64,000 bases of DNA from Platerodrilus igneus (lineage: Eukaryota > Arthropoda > Insecta > Coleoptera > Lycidae): assembly GCA_036346225.1 (NCBI GenBank), contig JARFIW010001453.1, positions 682,001 to 746,000 of the forward strand, in the 5' to 3' direction. Shown piece after piece: positions 1-10,932 of this stretch (positions within the stretch are counted from its first letter, which is position 1; each line of letters begins with the position of its first letter). The notes beneath the pieces are model-generated. The model was not told the DNA's origin. It made no database searches and worked only from the letters and a program-made list of their open reading frames with translations. The position numbers were made by a program, and so were the translations under genes.

Positions 1-998
1 GTCCGCTACAATATATCTGCCATTCAAAGATTGATATATGTGCTTACTTTTCTAGATTTCACATTAGTTTTTGCTGCAGTAGCATTTTTTACTTGTATTT
101 TGTTTAGTAAAATTGTTCAATGGTACATTTGGATATACAGAAAGTAAATAATCTAACATAATGGAATATTTATGCCCACGAGTATTTCCAGTTTTGGTCC
201 AAAATGTTAATTGTTTTTCCATTAATGTTTTCTTTTTAACTTGTGGTTTGCGAATATCTAAAAATATCAACAATCTATTATAAGTATATTCCAAAATATT
301 TGTTGGTTTACCTTTCCAAACAGAAAGTTAATTCAGACCATTTAGCAATAAATCCATTTTTAGGAAAAACTCTGCTATCATCTTCAAAATTTAATTCATT
401 GCCAGAAATATATACGGTTACACGCAAGGTATGATTGATTTTTGTTAACTTAATTTTGGTAAATTCGCTTCATCTAGTTTTAAAATGTATACAGAGTCAG
501 TTTTTATAATTTGCCAGTTAGTTTTTAATTTCAAGTGAGAATCAATATTGTTTCTCAAATACTCAAAAATTTTAATCAAATCAGCTTCTCGAGCAGCTTC
601 CAAATTCCGCATCCGTTTTACATTTTCTCTTTCTAAATATTCTTGTTTACGATCTTTAGGCAATTTCCGCTTTTTACACTCTGGTATTAAATAATACGGT
701 GGTAAATTTGAAAAATGCTAGCATAAGAATCGGAAAGTAGTGTAGGTTTATTAACTTTGAAACTGCACTTACTGCCATTCTGATCTACATATTCTTCAAT
801 TTTACGAAAAGTGGAAATGTTAAAGTGTTTTATTCAAACAACAGAATCGCTACTAGGAGTCCAAGCGCTTCTACGTATGCATGTTAGCTATTTCAGTTTA
901 AGAAGCTCATTTTTGGGAAAGCTAAAAGTAGTCACATAACCTTCTTTGCTACCTTTATAATTACTATTGCATTTCAGTACACAGCATTTTCGCGGCAT
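1..998 (-). pseudogene. THAP-domain / P-element-like transposase, N-terminal remnant
   Basis: Reading leftwards from an ATG at 998-996, the frame opens with a THAP-type zinc module: MPRKCCVLKC, then FSFPKNE, a WTPSS segment, and IKHF preceded by a stop where the family has its third zinc ligand. A KPTLLSDSYASIF segment follows, then a charged helical stretch (663-445) rich in Arg, Glu and Lys, and further decayed coding-like sequence (434-64, frame KWSELTFC). THAP domains are sequence-specific DNA-binding modules found on P-element transposases and their host derivatives. Several stops and frameshifts make it non-functional. It runs to the left edge of the window, so the rest of the gene may lie outside. 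The P-type transposase core at 1956-2515 is on the opposite strand, so the two are not one intact gene. The THAP reading is fairly secure, the P-element link an inference. Confidence 0.65.
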
Positions 999-1955
999 CT
1001 ACAATAACATTATCTTCATTATTACTTAATAGTAAAATTTTTCACTTACATTATACTTTTTGATAAAAAAAAAACCTCTAAAACAATAATACAGACTCAT
1101 TTATCTTACACAATAATAATAGAAAGTGAGGTTATGTTTAGTAAGCCTCCAGTGCGGTGTTGTCACATTTCAGTGTTCCGGCTTGTAAGATAAAGGAGGC
1201 TGTGTGTAATTCAAACGGTTATGTTCAAATATATACTCCATACGCTCCACTTTAGGATTACGTCAAATGTAGTAATGAAGTGTTGGCAACTGTATGTAAA
1301 TAAATATCTAGAATTGAGCTTAAAAGATACTGTCATTTAACACAACAAATATTTGCAGTTCTGTACAGTGTTGCCACCAATTCCCCTTGCAAATCAAAAC
1401 ATTTGTCATTCGAAATCCGCAAATGGAGATATTCGTATATTTTTCATTAAATATATTAGAACTTTAACTAGCATTGGCAATCTGCGTCTTATCCAATTGT
1501 GGCGTCATCCTAAAATTAAACCCATTGAATTATGTTATGCAATATATATTTTTAGCTAATATTTTAAACCAAATCTAATATGTGTTATTGAGACCAATTA
1601 AAATAATTTAAAAATGCGCAATTTAGAATTACTAGGATGAACTTCTTCATATTTCTGTCTTTCAGCGCAAAATATTGAAATTTTGAACGGTACAACTTTT
1701 TTATCTTAATTACACTTTATAGGTACTTATGCAACCAAGGAAACCCCATAGACATAAGGTATACGATGAAGGAGTTTTAAGCATATATGCTAAAGTTTTT
1801 CTTGTGCCGACAGGGTCTTCTCTAAAAATAAGAATTAACTAAATAGCAACACAATTTACCTCAGTTTTGCCTGAGGAGATATGTGGGAATCATCCGCAAA
1901 GGATCGTTTAAAAATTGTGGATGATCGAAATACAAAATATAGGCAAATAATTAAA
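999..1955. other. no gene recognised
   Basis: AT-rich sequence with only short chance frames. It lies between the minus-strand THAP remnant and the plus-strand transposase core. I see no inverted repeat, RNA gene or recognisable protein signal here. Confidence 0.5.
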
Positions 1956-2515
1956 TATCTACAACAAACTAATTATGCATGAGCTAAAAACTAAGAACTT
2001 ACTTTCTAAGATGATATTAACATGTTAAGTAGCATAGTAGGGCGAAAAGTGTACAATCCAGAATTATAGAAATTTGTTCGTCAAAAGCATACAGTTATGT
2101 TCATCACTCATTTGATTCTTGTCTTCTACATTCAAAAACACTTTTAAAATGATATAATAGTATCGATGGCGAAATTGGCTATAACTCTGAATCTTTTGCT
2201 GCTATATGTCAGCGAGTTTCACAATAAAAGAGCAAGATTTTATCTACATTAATTTTTTATGAAATAGTGGTACGGAAGCATAATGAATATGATGGGAAAA
2301 GATTTCATAAATATGTGGATATGGGTGCATGATATGTTTTGATATTTATGATAGATAGCATTAATGGTAGCTTAAAAACACTATTATGTATTTGATCAAC
2401 AGTGTTAGTTCAAACCACAAGTGATATCTTGCAAAGGAATGTTTATGCTTAGCAAACGATGTGGGAGTATTTTCTTTAACTTTTGATGGTACTATAAAAC
2501 TATAGATAGCCCTAT
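1956..2515 (+). pseudogene. P-element/THAP9-like transposase core, decayed
   Basis: One forward frame, broken by stops, reads SSKAYSYVHHSFDSCLL, then YNSIDGEIGYNSESF, then YEIVVRKHNEYDGKRFHKYV, and after a shift KECLCLANDVGVFSLTFDGT. This order (a short helical block, the SIDGE-G block, the RKH..YDGK..GYVD-like block and the LTFDG block) is that of the RNase-H-like catalytic core of P-element/THAP9 transposases. At least four in-frame stops and a shift disable it. It probably came from the same kind of element as the THAP remnant at 1-998 but points the other way, so an inversion or two separate insertions are both possible. No terminal repeats were identified. Confidence 0.6.
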
Positions 2516-2540
2516 ACCGATTTTCAATAGAACATCTCTG

Positions 2541-4165
2541 TAAATAAGATAGCGATCATAACTTAGTTAAAATGAAGTGTAATCTAAAATTCAAAAAATT
2601 GAGAAAGGCTAAAAGACAGGGATGGGATCTAGGTAAGCTTAATGATAGTGAGGTAAAAGAGGAATATAAACATGTACTAGATAATAAGATCAAAGAGATA
2701 GCTATAGGAGGAAACGTAAAAAATAGATGGAAAGAAATAAAAAGGGCTGTACATGATACAGCAACACAGACTATAGGTAAGAAAAAGTAGAAACGAGAAA
2801 ACCCTGGGTAACAAAGGAGATATTAGATTTAATAGAGAATAGAAGAAAGCTTAAACCTTTCAGAGAATGGGATAGTGAAAGTAAGCAAAAATATAATAGA
2901 GTTAGAAATAAGATAGTACATAAGTGTAGAAAAGCTAGAAATAAATGGATGGAGGAGAATTGTAAGGGAATACAAGATTATTTGAGGGCAGGTAAGACAG
3001 ACAGGGCTTACAGGGTAGTTAAAAAGTTTTTCGGGAAAGATAGGAAAAAATAAAATGGTATTAAAGATGAGAATAATGAGCTTCTAATAAATAATGTTAC
3101 GAGCTACTATTAGGTAACCCGTTAAACACACAAGCGCCGTAAGCAATGTAAATTCTCCAGGAAACGAGAATGCTCGAGCACATAGCAGAGTATAAATCAT
3201 CTATTTAATTCAGGGTATAAATAAGACCGTTGATGAAGTACAGAGTTAGTCTATATCTAAATGTCGAATATAAATTATATTGTGTAAAGTTAATTAGTTA
3301 TACGCTTTTGAAAGCCCAAGAGTAAATATAAATATATGTTATGTGAACGTGTATATATTACCGCCAGCTTGTACACAAATAGACAAAAGTGTAATAAATA
3401 AATTATGGTAGTGTTTAGTGTTATTAAGAAGACTTATGGTTAAGGAATTAATTTAATAAGATATTAGTGCTTGTAAATAGCATTAGCGGAATAGTGCTTT
3501 ATTGTTAACTGGCCTAAAAACATCTATAAATAAGACATATACTATTAATTAGACTAGTGGATAGTGAGTAATAAAGATAGCAGATAAATGGACAAGATAT
3601 TTAGAAAATTTATATAAGGGAGGCGATATGGATGAGTCAGAGAACGATCAAGAAGAGGATGTGGAAATAGGGTTCTCAATATTAAGAGAGGAATTTGATA
3701 GAGCTGTTAGGGGTCTTAAACTAAATAAAGCGCCTGGGATAGATGATATACCCGCAGAATTAATATAATATGCAAGTCAAAACTTTATAGAGATTATATA
3801 AAGTACTAAAAGTAATATATGACACAGGTGAGGTCCCAATAGATTTCAAAAAAAATATTATCCCAATCCCAAAAAAGTCAGAAGCTAATAGATGTGAGAA
3901 TTTTAGAACGGTTTGTTTAACTTCCCTTACTTCCAAAATACTAACCATAATAATTAAAAATAGAGTAGAAGCTTTGACTGAGAATTATTTAGGTGAAGAT
4001 CAATATGGTTTTCGTAAAACAGGGACTAGAGAACCGACACTAATGATTAGGGTAATTATCGAAAACAAGAAAACTCATTTCGGGTTTGTAGATTTAGAAA
4101 AAGCATTTGATAGGGTTAATTGGATTGTTATGTTCAGGGTTTTGCGAAAAATAAAAATCTCTCAT
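2541..4165 (+). mobile_element. RTE-2 (BovB-like) non-LTR retrotransposon fragment
   Basis: The sequence starts in the last endonuclease motif (DSDHNLVKMK) and continues into the reverse transcriptase: KAPGIDDIPAEL, RCENFRTV, EDQYGFRK and FVDLEKAFDRVNW are all visible, with several frameshifts. It matches the minus-strand element at 11130-14370 closely, so it is the same family, here called RTE-2. It lacks the 5' end and everything after the AFDRVNW block, where the tail of an RTE-1 copy abuts it. A Gypsy-1-family LTR interrupts it at 3095-3576. It is a dead fragment. Confidence 0.85.
3095..3576 (+). repeat. truncated solo LTR of the Gypsy-1 family
   Basis: It begins TGTTACGAGCTACTATTAGG like the two LTRs at 14391 and 22664 and follows them throughout, including the TATA-like ataaataagac and aataaataaa stretches. 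It stops at taataaag, about 55 bases before the usual CCCGCTACA end. RTE-2 sequence resumes directly (ATAGCAGATAAATGG). No internal Gypsy sequence is present, so this is a solo LTR with a deleted 3' end. It is visibly more diverged than the Gypsy-1 LTR pair, so it is an older insertion. Confidence 0.85.
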
Positions 4166-5448
4166 CATTATCATCATTAGGTCTTCAGTCCTGAAACTGG
4201 TTAGACCTCCTTTTTATCTCTGCTTGTAATATATTCTGCCCGTTTATTTCTTTTATTTTTTTCCACTGATATCTTTATTCCCCTACTATTTCTATAACCT
4301 ATTTGTTATTAACTTTATTTGTCTATGTTATCATCCTCACACATCTGAAGCACAACATTTCAAAAGTCGGCTACTGTTCTTCTGTCTGCTTTTCCTACTG
4401 ACCGTATATCATAGGCATACTGTGCTGTGCTCCACACATATGCTTTCAACAATTTTCTCCTTGTTTCTATGTTTGTTGTCTTTGATCATAGGCGCTGTTC
4501 TTTCTTGTTAGGTGCACTTCGGTCCCCTTCTATTGTTTTGCAATTATATACCCTATTTCTCCGACATTCAGTGGTTGTGAAGAGGAGTAAGCAGCCAGTG
4601 GCTGCCAAGTTTCCCCAGCACTTGAATTATTGCGGATTTAGTACTTTTTCTAAGATATCTTTTCGCACAGTTAAAATTAGTTGCAGATATTTCACAGCCA
4701 ACACCTGTAATTGTTTATAAAACTCAGCAGATTTATCTGCGCTTATTTTTCGTCATTAGGTTTTCCGTCTCAAAACTGGTTGGACACGTACCTCCACTTA
4801 TTTATATTCTGAACTAGCTTACACAGTTCCCTGAAATTCCCATACAGCTTATATACATTACATGTGATTTTCCAATTCTCCACCCGAAGGTACTACATTG
4901 GCCAGGGAGCGAGTTTTTTTTTACTTGAAAAATTTGGAATTTTGCCGAACCCTTGCTGTTCCAAGCATGGTAGGGATCTTCAACGTGCGTGACAACACTC
5001 ACACACGAAATCTCCATTTTATCTTTCATCCGAACGAGGGTGTATTTTTATGAAAAATGCTTGCCTAACATTTTTCAAGCGGACCGTGTCGGAATTCGAA
5101 CCTGGGACGTTGGGCGTAGTAGTCACACACATACCACTACGCTATGGAGCCGCCTACAGCCTATATACAGCTCGGTTTCTTTTCTATTGTTTTCTAATTA
5201 TAAGCCCTATTTCACCGAGATTCAGTGATATGTATAAGGGTTAAGCAGCCTGTGACTGCCAAGATCCCCAACACTTAGACATTTGTCGAATTAGTAGTTT
5301 TCCAGTAAGTTCTTCCACACAATTAATATTATTCGGGAATATTGCACAACCAATACATGTACTTTCTTATAATAATCATCATGTTTAAGTACAGTTATTT
5401 TTTTCGTCATTAGTTTATCCATCTTGGGACTGGTTGGATGCGTATAGG
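4166..5448 (-). mobile_element. RTE-1 3' tail region, interrupted by a SINE
   Basis: Read on the minus strand this matches the region after the RT gene in the full RTE-1 at 29679-33998: the CATCCAACCAGTCCCAAGATGG end of coding, a GTGTTGGGGATCTTGG unit, a second tail module (TTTTGAGACGGAAAACC), a second GGGGAAACTTGGCAGCC unit and the final CCAGTTTCAGGACTGAAGACC with an ATGATGATG-type terminus. The same unusual multi-module tail in two copies shows it belongs to the family. It sits at the broken end of the RTE-2 fragment. A SINE (4857-5154) is inserted in it. Confidence 0.8.
4857..5154 (-). mobile_element. tRNA-derived SINE, copy A
   Basis: On the minus strand it starts GGCGGCTCCATAGCGTAGTGG, with an A-box-like block followed by a B-box-like GGTTCGAATTCC. 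A body shared with the copies at 15996-16283 and 42298-42596 follows, ending TTGGAAAATCACATGTAAT. It has no long poly(A) tail. It is flanked by a near-perfect 14-bp duplication (TACAGCTTATATAC at 4843-4856, TACAGCCTATATAC at 5155-5168), which fixes its ends. It is inserted in the RTE-1 tail. Confidence 0.85.
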
Positions 5449-6030
5449 TCTTTCAAAATCTCAGCGACCTGCGCAGAAATCCCAAATATTACTGACAAAA
5501 CTAAAAACCAAAATGAAAATATAGTATTGTGGAAAGATACTCACTCATGGCTCCAACACTTTTAACGTTACTGCAATATAATTTTAAAATCGATGTTACC
5601 ATATGAATATTTTTTATACATTTTTCATACTAAAAAATATTTGTCCTGTACTACACCACGTTACGGGTTATATTAATATTTATTAGATTACTCTGTTCTA
5701 AATCATATTTATTATTTTGATTAAATCTATGTTTATTAATGTAACAAAAAGTCACGTGCTTCTATAATGAAAGTGGCTTATCTACATTAATTTTATCTAA
5801 TCTATGTTCTTAACTTACCGCCAAGTCGATACTGCATATTCTAGACACGTAATTTTGACATTTGCGATTCCTGTCTATTTTTCTGTTCTCTGTATTTTGT
5901 TTAATTTACTTTTGTTAATAATTATTTTTCAAGACTACACTTCGTTGTTTATTTTGAAATTGTAAGTAAACGTTTTTAAATTTAATATTTCTTGAGTACA
6001 TATTTTTTTATTTTAGGTAAGATTCGACTT
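5449..6030. other. no gene recognised
   Basis: AT-rich. The first 18 bases or so (TTCAAAATCTCAGCGACC) recur in inverted orientation near 8283-8303, beside another RTE-1 end. Nothing else is recognisable. A pyrimidine-rich tttttattttag directly precedes the frame at 6035 and could be a splice acceptor. Confidence 0.45.
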
Positions 6031-6034
6031 CATT

Positions 6035-6426
6035 ATGAGCAATTCTAAAAAAATTGTTCATAGCCAAGGCCGTGAGATTATATATAATCTTTACAATTAT
6101 ATGAAAGAGCAGAAGGATGCTGGCCAAGATATGATTTTGCTGAACAATTTGAGCAAAATAGTGTCCGAAGCAACTGGTGTTGGCTTAGCAACTGTTAAGA
6201 AAATTATTAATGAAGGCAAAATGCAGCCAGTTGGTGCTAAGTTACAATTTACCTCACCAAGGAAAACTATCAAGAAAGGTAGTCCAAAGTCTGCGTAGAT
6301 GAATTTGAAGAAGAAATTGTGCGCACAATTATTTATTGATTTCCGAATACACACCATAAACACGATAGTGATTCTTCAGACTTGAGTTTGCCTGATGATG
6401 ATTTTGGTTGCAAACCATTACAGTAA
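6035..6426 (+). pseudogene. helix-turn-helix DNA-binding protein remnant (transposase-like N-terminus)
   Basis: From ATG 6035 the 87-residue frame begins MSNSKKIVHSQGREIIYNLY and contains a predicted helix-turn-helix (LSKIVSEATGVGLATVKKII) followed by a basic TSPRKTIKKGSPKSA segment. After a frameshift near 6290 it continues VDEFEEEIVRTIIY, then a stop, and ends in an acidic tail (HDSDSSDLSLPDDDF) with a stop at 6424. This N-terminal HTH plus basic linker resembles a family common in insects that looks derived from the DNA-binding part of Tc1-like transposases. The short gap between the EEIVRTII block and the acidic tail suggests an internal deletion. No neighbouring transposase core is visible. 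The family link is an impression. Confidence 0.45.
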
Positions 6427-7190
6427 CGTGCAATATGATTGTGTATGCTATAAGGCATTTTAAATTTGTTTGTAGTGCATATTGTTATTCATTTAAATAA
6501 GCAACATTATTGTATTACTTAATAATATTAATAACTAATATTTAATTTGGGTGTCTGATCTAAATAATATATTTAAGGTTTTATTAAATTTATTTAAAAT
6601 CATTGGACTAGTTGCATGAAAATTTCAATCATGCTGTATAAAGTAATTATTATGACTATATAATGTAGATAGCTCAGGCTGAAGTTCAAGCAGAGTATAC
6701 AATTACTATTTTGCCCAAACTGTTTTAATTTGAGTGTTTATTTAACTGAAACATTTGTATAAAAATAACTTTTTGTACTACCGTTACTTTTGCTATCCAA
6801 ATCTACAATGTCTTCATAACTATGAATTTCTTCTCCATTGTTAAAACCGTGCTTGATGTTACCAATAGTTTTTCAAGATTCAAACAATAAACTACCTATA
6901 TTCCAAGTTTTATTTTTAATTGATTGTTTTAATTAAAATCTTTGAAGTTCTGTAGAAGTCTACTCTTTGTTAAGGTTTATTGAGCTCATACGGTACAAGT
7001 TGTACATCAAGCCTTGTCATAATATACATTACATTTTAAACATTTATAATACTTAAGGTAAGAGAATAATACAAACAATCCCCTTTATTCTTTTCTATAC
7101 ATAATACAATTAGAGGCACTACAAAACCCAGTCGGCAGTATTTATAGCGAAAAATTCATCCACTGAGTACAAGCAAAAGAATAGCAAGTT
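6427..7190. other. no gene recognised
   Basis: AT-rich sequence with no convincing frame, repeat or RNA signal. The last 100 bases may be the 3' end of the non-LTR remnant that follows on the minus strand. Confidence 0.45.
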
Positions 7191-7196
7191 TTTCTT

Positions 7197-7930
7197 TCAC
7201 TTTTTTTTAAATTGTACATTTTTTATATTTTTTATCGCAGATGGTATGTGATTATAAAGTTTTATTGGAAATATAAGACTACTTCTATAAATCATTACAA
7301 GATGATGCTGCTGAAATCTTAGTGTATTTCCCACCTTAAGTCTGTAGGATGATATCTCATTTGAAGTTATACAATGAGTAGGGCACTTCTTTATACACAT
7401 TACTGCATTTAAGATATAAATTGAGAACACTGTAAGTATTTTAAGTTGCCTGAACAAGTCCCTGCAGGAATGGTTATATTTCTTGAATAACATTAATCTA
7501 ACTATTCTCTTTTGAAGTATAAATATCTCCCTAGCCTTTTGTGAGTTTCTCCATGCAACTATGCTATAACTTAACATTGAATAGATAGTAATAAGCAACC
7601 AGAATATTTAAGCTAACATCCTCCTGTAATCTCCATATAATAAAGCATTTGACCTTTAGTTTATTTTTCACCAATGCTATCTAATATGATTATACTAGTT
7701 ACGACACGAATCAACTTCATTTCCTAAGAAACGAATGCAGGACTCCTGGCTCAGAAGATTATTAGCTGAGATTTTTATAAACAAACTATGATCAGGTAAC
7801 ACAGTTGAAAATAATACAGCTGCTGTTTTACAAAGATTTAAGATTAGCCCATTTCTAGAACAGTAAGCCTGCATGTTATGCTCATGCTGAATCCTTTGAT
7901 ACAGATTCCACAATGGATTTTATCCACACT
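7197..7930 (-). pseudogene. Jockey/CR1-type non-LTR retrotransposon RT C-terminus, 5'-truncated
   Basis: The minus strand first reads AYCSRNGLILNLCKTAAVLF and LSQESCIRFLG (7913-7695), then after a break YSIVAWRNSQKAREIFILQK, RDLFRQLKILTVFSIYILN and SLIFPIKLYNHIPSAIKNI (7598-7197). These correspond to the last RT motifs and the C-terminal domain of Jockey/CR1-group elements: the N-x-x-KT region, the W-G/N..IFILQKR block and the LFKELKILT block. It is a different clade from the RTE elements around it. It lacks the catalytic part of RT, so it is a dead 5'-truncated insertion. Confidence 0.65.
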
Positions 7931-8305
7931 TATAAACTCTGTACGTATTTGAAAAATGCATACTTCAAACGTGGTTCTTAATAATATTTGAAGAATTTTA
8001 AGTTCATTTTCGAGTTTTTTTTATCTGGACAGTTTATTCCTCCTGGTCGAAAGGAATAGTAACTTTGACCTTATAGCGAATATTCCATAATTTTTCTTTA
8101 TATGATTTATTTAATTCACTTAGTCCCAAGAAGTAATAAAAACTCAAACGTGAATTACCTTTTATCATAAATTAGTATTAAGGTTAGGTATTTGTTTACA
8201 CAATAATAATTTAACATTACATTACGGGTTATTTTAGCGAATCCTGATGTTTTTAGGTTTCTCACTTCCCCCATTGCGCATCCCAGGGTCGCTGAGATTT
8301 TGAAG
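7931..8305. other. no gene recognised
   Basis: AT-rich intervening sequence. Its right end (8283-8303) holds the inverted copy of the TTCAAAATCTCAGCGACC motif also seen at 5449-5468, directly beside the truncated RTE-1 copy. Confidence 0.4.
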
Positions 8306-9076
8306 CAGTTATACCTTTGTTCATTTCTATTCTGAGCTAGTCTACACATTTTCCTGAAATTTCTACAGCCTACATCTTTCACTATCTGTGTGCAGTAGTC
8401 TAACCTAGATCTACCTCTACTTCTCTTTTTTCCTATCTCTGCTTCTAATATATTCCGTACTATTCACTCATGCCATAGTATGTGACCTATCATCCTTTCT
8501 CTTCTATTTTTTTACTGTTTTCCACATAGTTCTTTCTTCCCCTACCATTTTTAGTACCTCTTCGTTCTTAACTTTGTCTGTCCATGATATCTTCATCATA
8601 CATCTGCAGCACCACATTACAAAGGTTTCTACCTTTTTCTTGTCTGCTTCTCCTACTGTCCAGGCTTCACAGCCGTACAGTGCTGTGCTCCACACATATG
8701 TTTTAAGCAATCTTTTCCTTGTTTCTATGTTTGTGGTCTTTGAACACAGTAGTTGCCTTTTCTTGTTAAACGTAGCACGACTTTGTGCTAATCTTTGTTT
8801 TATATCTTTTGCGCTTTTTCCATCTTGCGTTATTTGGCTTCCTAGGTAGCAGAAATTCTTAACCTCTTGTAAGTTTTCGTTCCTTATTTGTATTCTTGTT
8901 TTTGATTTATTTTCCCATCTTTTGCATACTAGAACTTTAGTTTTATTTTTGTTAATTTTCATACCGTATCTCTCTGTTAGAACCTACTATGTCTAGTGCT
9001 AGCCTACTCATTTCAATTTTCAGGTTCTCTAGCTTACCTACTTACTTCATACTTCTAACATTCCCGCTCTAACTCG
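8306..9076 (-). mobile_element. RTE-1 copy with a large internal deletion
   Basis: On the minus strand the left part (9076 to about 8985) matches the start of the RTE-1 endonuclease (GKLENLKIEMSRLALDIV-like). At about 8985 it jumps directly into the RT segment beginning just after motif C (TERYGMKINKNKTKVLVC), then runs through YGCEAWTVGEADKKK and SWTDKVKNEEVLKMVGEE to the C-terminus (RKMCRLAQNRN). Compared with the full copy, about 2 kb of endonuclease and RT are missing. It also lacks the multi-module 3' tail. A 152-residue frame (8962-8504) is open but cannot encode an active enzyme. Confidence 0.8.
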
Positions 9077-9240
9077 CAAAATTAAAAAGCAAGGGCATTT
9101 AAAATACATTTTTACGTGGCACTTTTTTTATACATCTTTTAGTTATTTATTTATTGTAGATCTGTGCAATTACTCTCGTGTTTTTATATTTCAAACCTAT
9201 CTTTTGTGGTTTTTACATACTTTTCGATAATCTAGGCAAT

Positions 9241-9415
9241 CATCATTTTGTTTTCGACTTTACCTAAGGTCGGTTTGACGCAGCTCCAACTTCTTTTCTA
9301 TTCTGTGCTCATCTAAAAAGTTCTACATACCCTTCACAACCTAAATTTCTAATAATTTGACCAATATAGCTTGGTCAAGGTCTTCCTATACTCTTCAATC
9401 TTTTTCCCGTTTTCA
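9241..9415 (-). mobile_element. RTE-2 3' tail fragment
   Basis: On the minus strand this is the last part of RTE-2: the end of the RT gene (CKGYVELF-like; compare 11205-11280), then the 3' UTR ending CCGACCTTAGGTAAAGTCG and AAAACAAAATGATGATT. It is severely 5'-truncated, as is usual for non-LTR elements. Other copies of the same tail are at 10637-10805 and at the end of the long copy at 11130. Confidence 0.75.
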
Positions 9416-9584
9416 CACTGTCTGTCCCGTTGCCCCAGTAAGAGCAAAAATGTCCCGCTTTAGCTTTAGGCTAAATGAATGCCACATTGATCACCAAGAC
9501 AAACATCAACAGATCATCTAATCAGCTCCGTTCTTACTTGAAAACAGATTTGCTCTGCCGACAAATATAAAACAAGTCTCTAGA
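9416..9584. other. no gene recognised
   Basis: Short unassigned stretch between an RTE-2 tail and a dispersed repeat. Confidence 0.4.
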
Positions 9585-10446
9585 GATGTGTGTGAAGTAA
9601 GTACCCCATCTTTTAAAAATCATGGGTTTGAAAGTTGTTCCAGATTGTTCTAACCTTGTACCGCATTGTTCCAATTCGACATTATTTTATTGCAAAAGAT
9701 TCCTCGAAAATTTGGAAAAAAAACAATTTTGTTACTGGCACCCCATTTATCGAAAATCGCGGTTTTGACCATCGCTTAACATTGTTCTAATTGTTCCAAA
9801 CATTGTTTCAAAAGGACAATTCCGTATCTAAACGATTCTTCAAAAAAGCACAAAAACATTTTTTTGCTGGCACCCCATTTTTCAAAAATCTAAACTTTGG
9901 CGTCGATTAAAATTGTTCTAGTTGTTCCAAACATTGTTCCAAAAGGACAGTTCCGTATCTAAACGATTCTTCAAAAAAACAGAAAAAAACATATCTTTCC
10001 CATTCTGCTCCAATGGATAACTTTTTGTTCTAAGCTGGTTCTGTAGTATGAATCTCCTATCAGCAGCGGTTCTCCCAAAAATCGATGTTTTTACTATATC
10101 TACAGGAGTAAAAATAGCCTTCCTTTTGTGTTCCAATGGTTAACTTTTTGTTCTGAGCTGTTCTAAGCCTAGAAAACATAGTCCTGCAGTATGAATCTCT
10201 TATCACCAGCGGTTCTCCCAAAAATCGGTGTTTTTACTATATTGACAGGAATAAACATAACCTTCCTCTTTTGTTCCAATGGCTAACTTTTTATTCTGAG
10301 CTGTTCTAAGTTTAAAAAACATAGTTTTACATTAAGTTTCCCAACGCCACCGGTTCTCCCAAAATAGATCTTTTTACTGTATGGATAAGGGTAAATATAG
10401 TTTTTCTCTTTTGTTCCAAATAGCTAACTTTTTGTTCTGACTGTAT
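9585..10446 (+). repeat. dispersed repeat with internal tandem units, copy A
   Basis: It begins GATGTGTGTGAAGTAAGTAC and is shared with 45981-46527 (same strand) and, in part, 23346-23635 (opposite strand). The first part holds two tandem units of about 125-130 bp (each with GGCACCCCATTT and GTTGTTCCAAACATTGTT). The second part holds about three units of roughly 140 bp (each with GTTCCAATGG, TTCTGAGCTGTTCTAAG and AGCGGTTCTCCCAAAA). The 'TTGTTCCAA' motif is scattered throughout. No protein is encoded. It behaves like a mobile satellite-type repeat or a non-autonomous element of unknown class. Confidence 0.75.
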
Positions 10447-10636
10447 AGTAGTCATCGTTTTCATTACAAGAATAAGAAAGAAATTATGAATGGATGTGTT
10501 TGACAAGGATCTTAAGTCGTGAAACGATACGCCAATAAACGTATATACCTATAAAATCTACATGGTTTTTTCCTAACGAAAAGAATATCTTACCAACCAC
10601 AACGAGAAGGAACATATAAAGTTATATCTAGGAGTC

Positions 10637-10805
10637 ATCATCATTTTGTTTTCGACCTTACTTAAGGTCGGTTTGACGCAGCTCTAACTTCTTTTCTAAT
10701 CTGTGCTAATCTAAAAAGCTCTACATACCCTTCACAACCTAAATTTCTAATAATTTGACTAATATAGTTTGGTCTAGGTCTTCCTATATCCTTCTATCTT
10801 TTTCC
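10637..10805 (-). mobile_element. RTE-2 3' tail fragment
   Basis: Minus-strand copy of the same RTE-2 3' end as at 9241-9415, again ending CCGACCTTAAGTAAGGTCG plus AAAACAAAATGATGATGA. Like the other, it is a strongly 5'-truncated insertion with no coding capacity. Confidence 0.75.
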
Positions 10806-10932
10806 TATCCAGCCGACTCTACATAGATATTAGCAACCTGATGGTTGTTAAAGAAATCTAACATGTTTACATGATTACCATTTATAAGGAAATGAAATAT
10901 AACCTGGTTATCCGCTTCAAAAAGGAAAAGTG

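Noticed and set aside
1..10. GTCCGCTACA at the window start resembling the end of a Gypsy-1 LTR (CCCGCTACA)
   Set aside because: Only ten bases with one mismatch are visible; too short to call, though a copy may lie just to the left.
4427..4720. 97-residue plus-strand frame
   Set aside because: Antisense to the RTE-1 3' tail; no domain.
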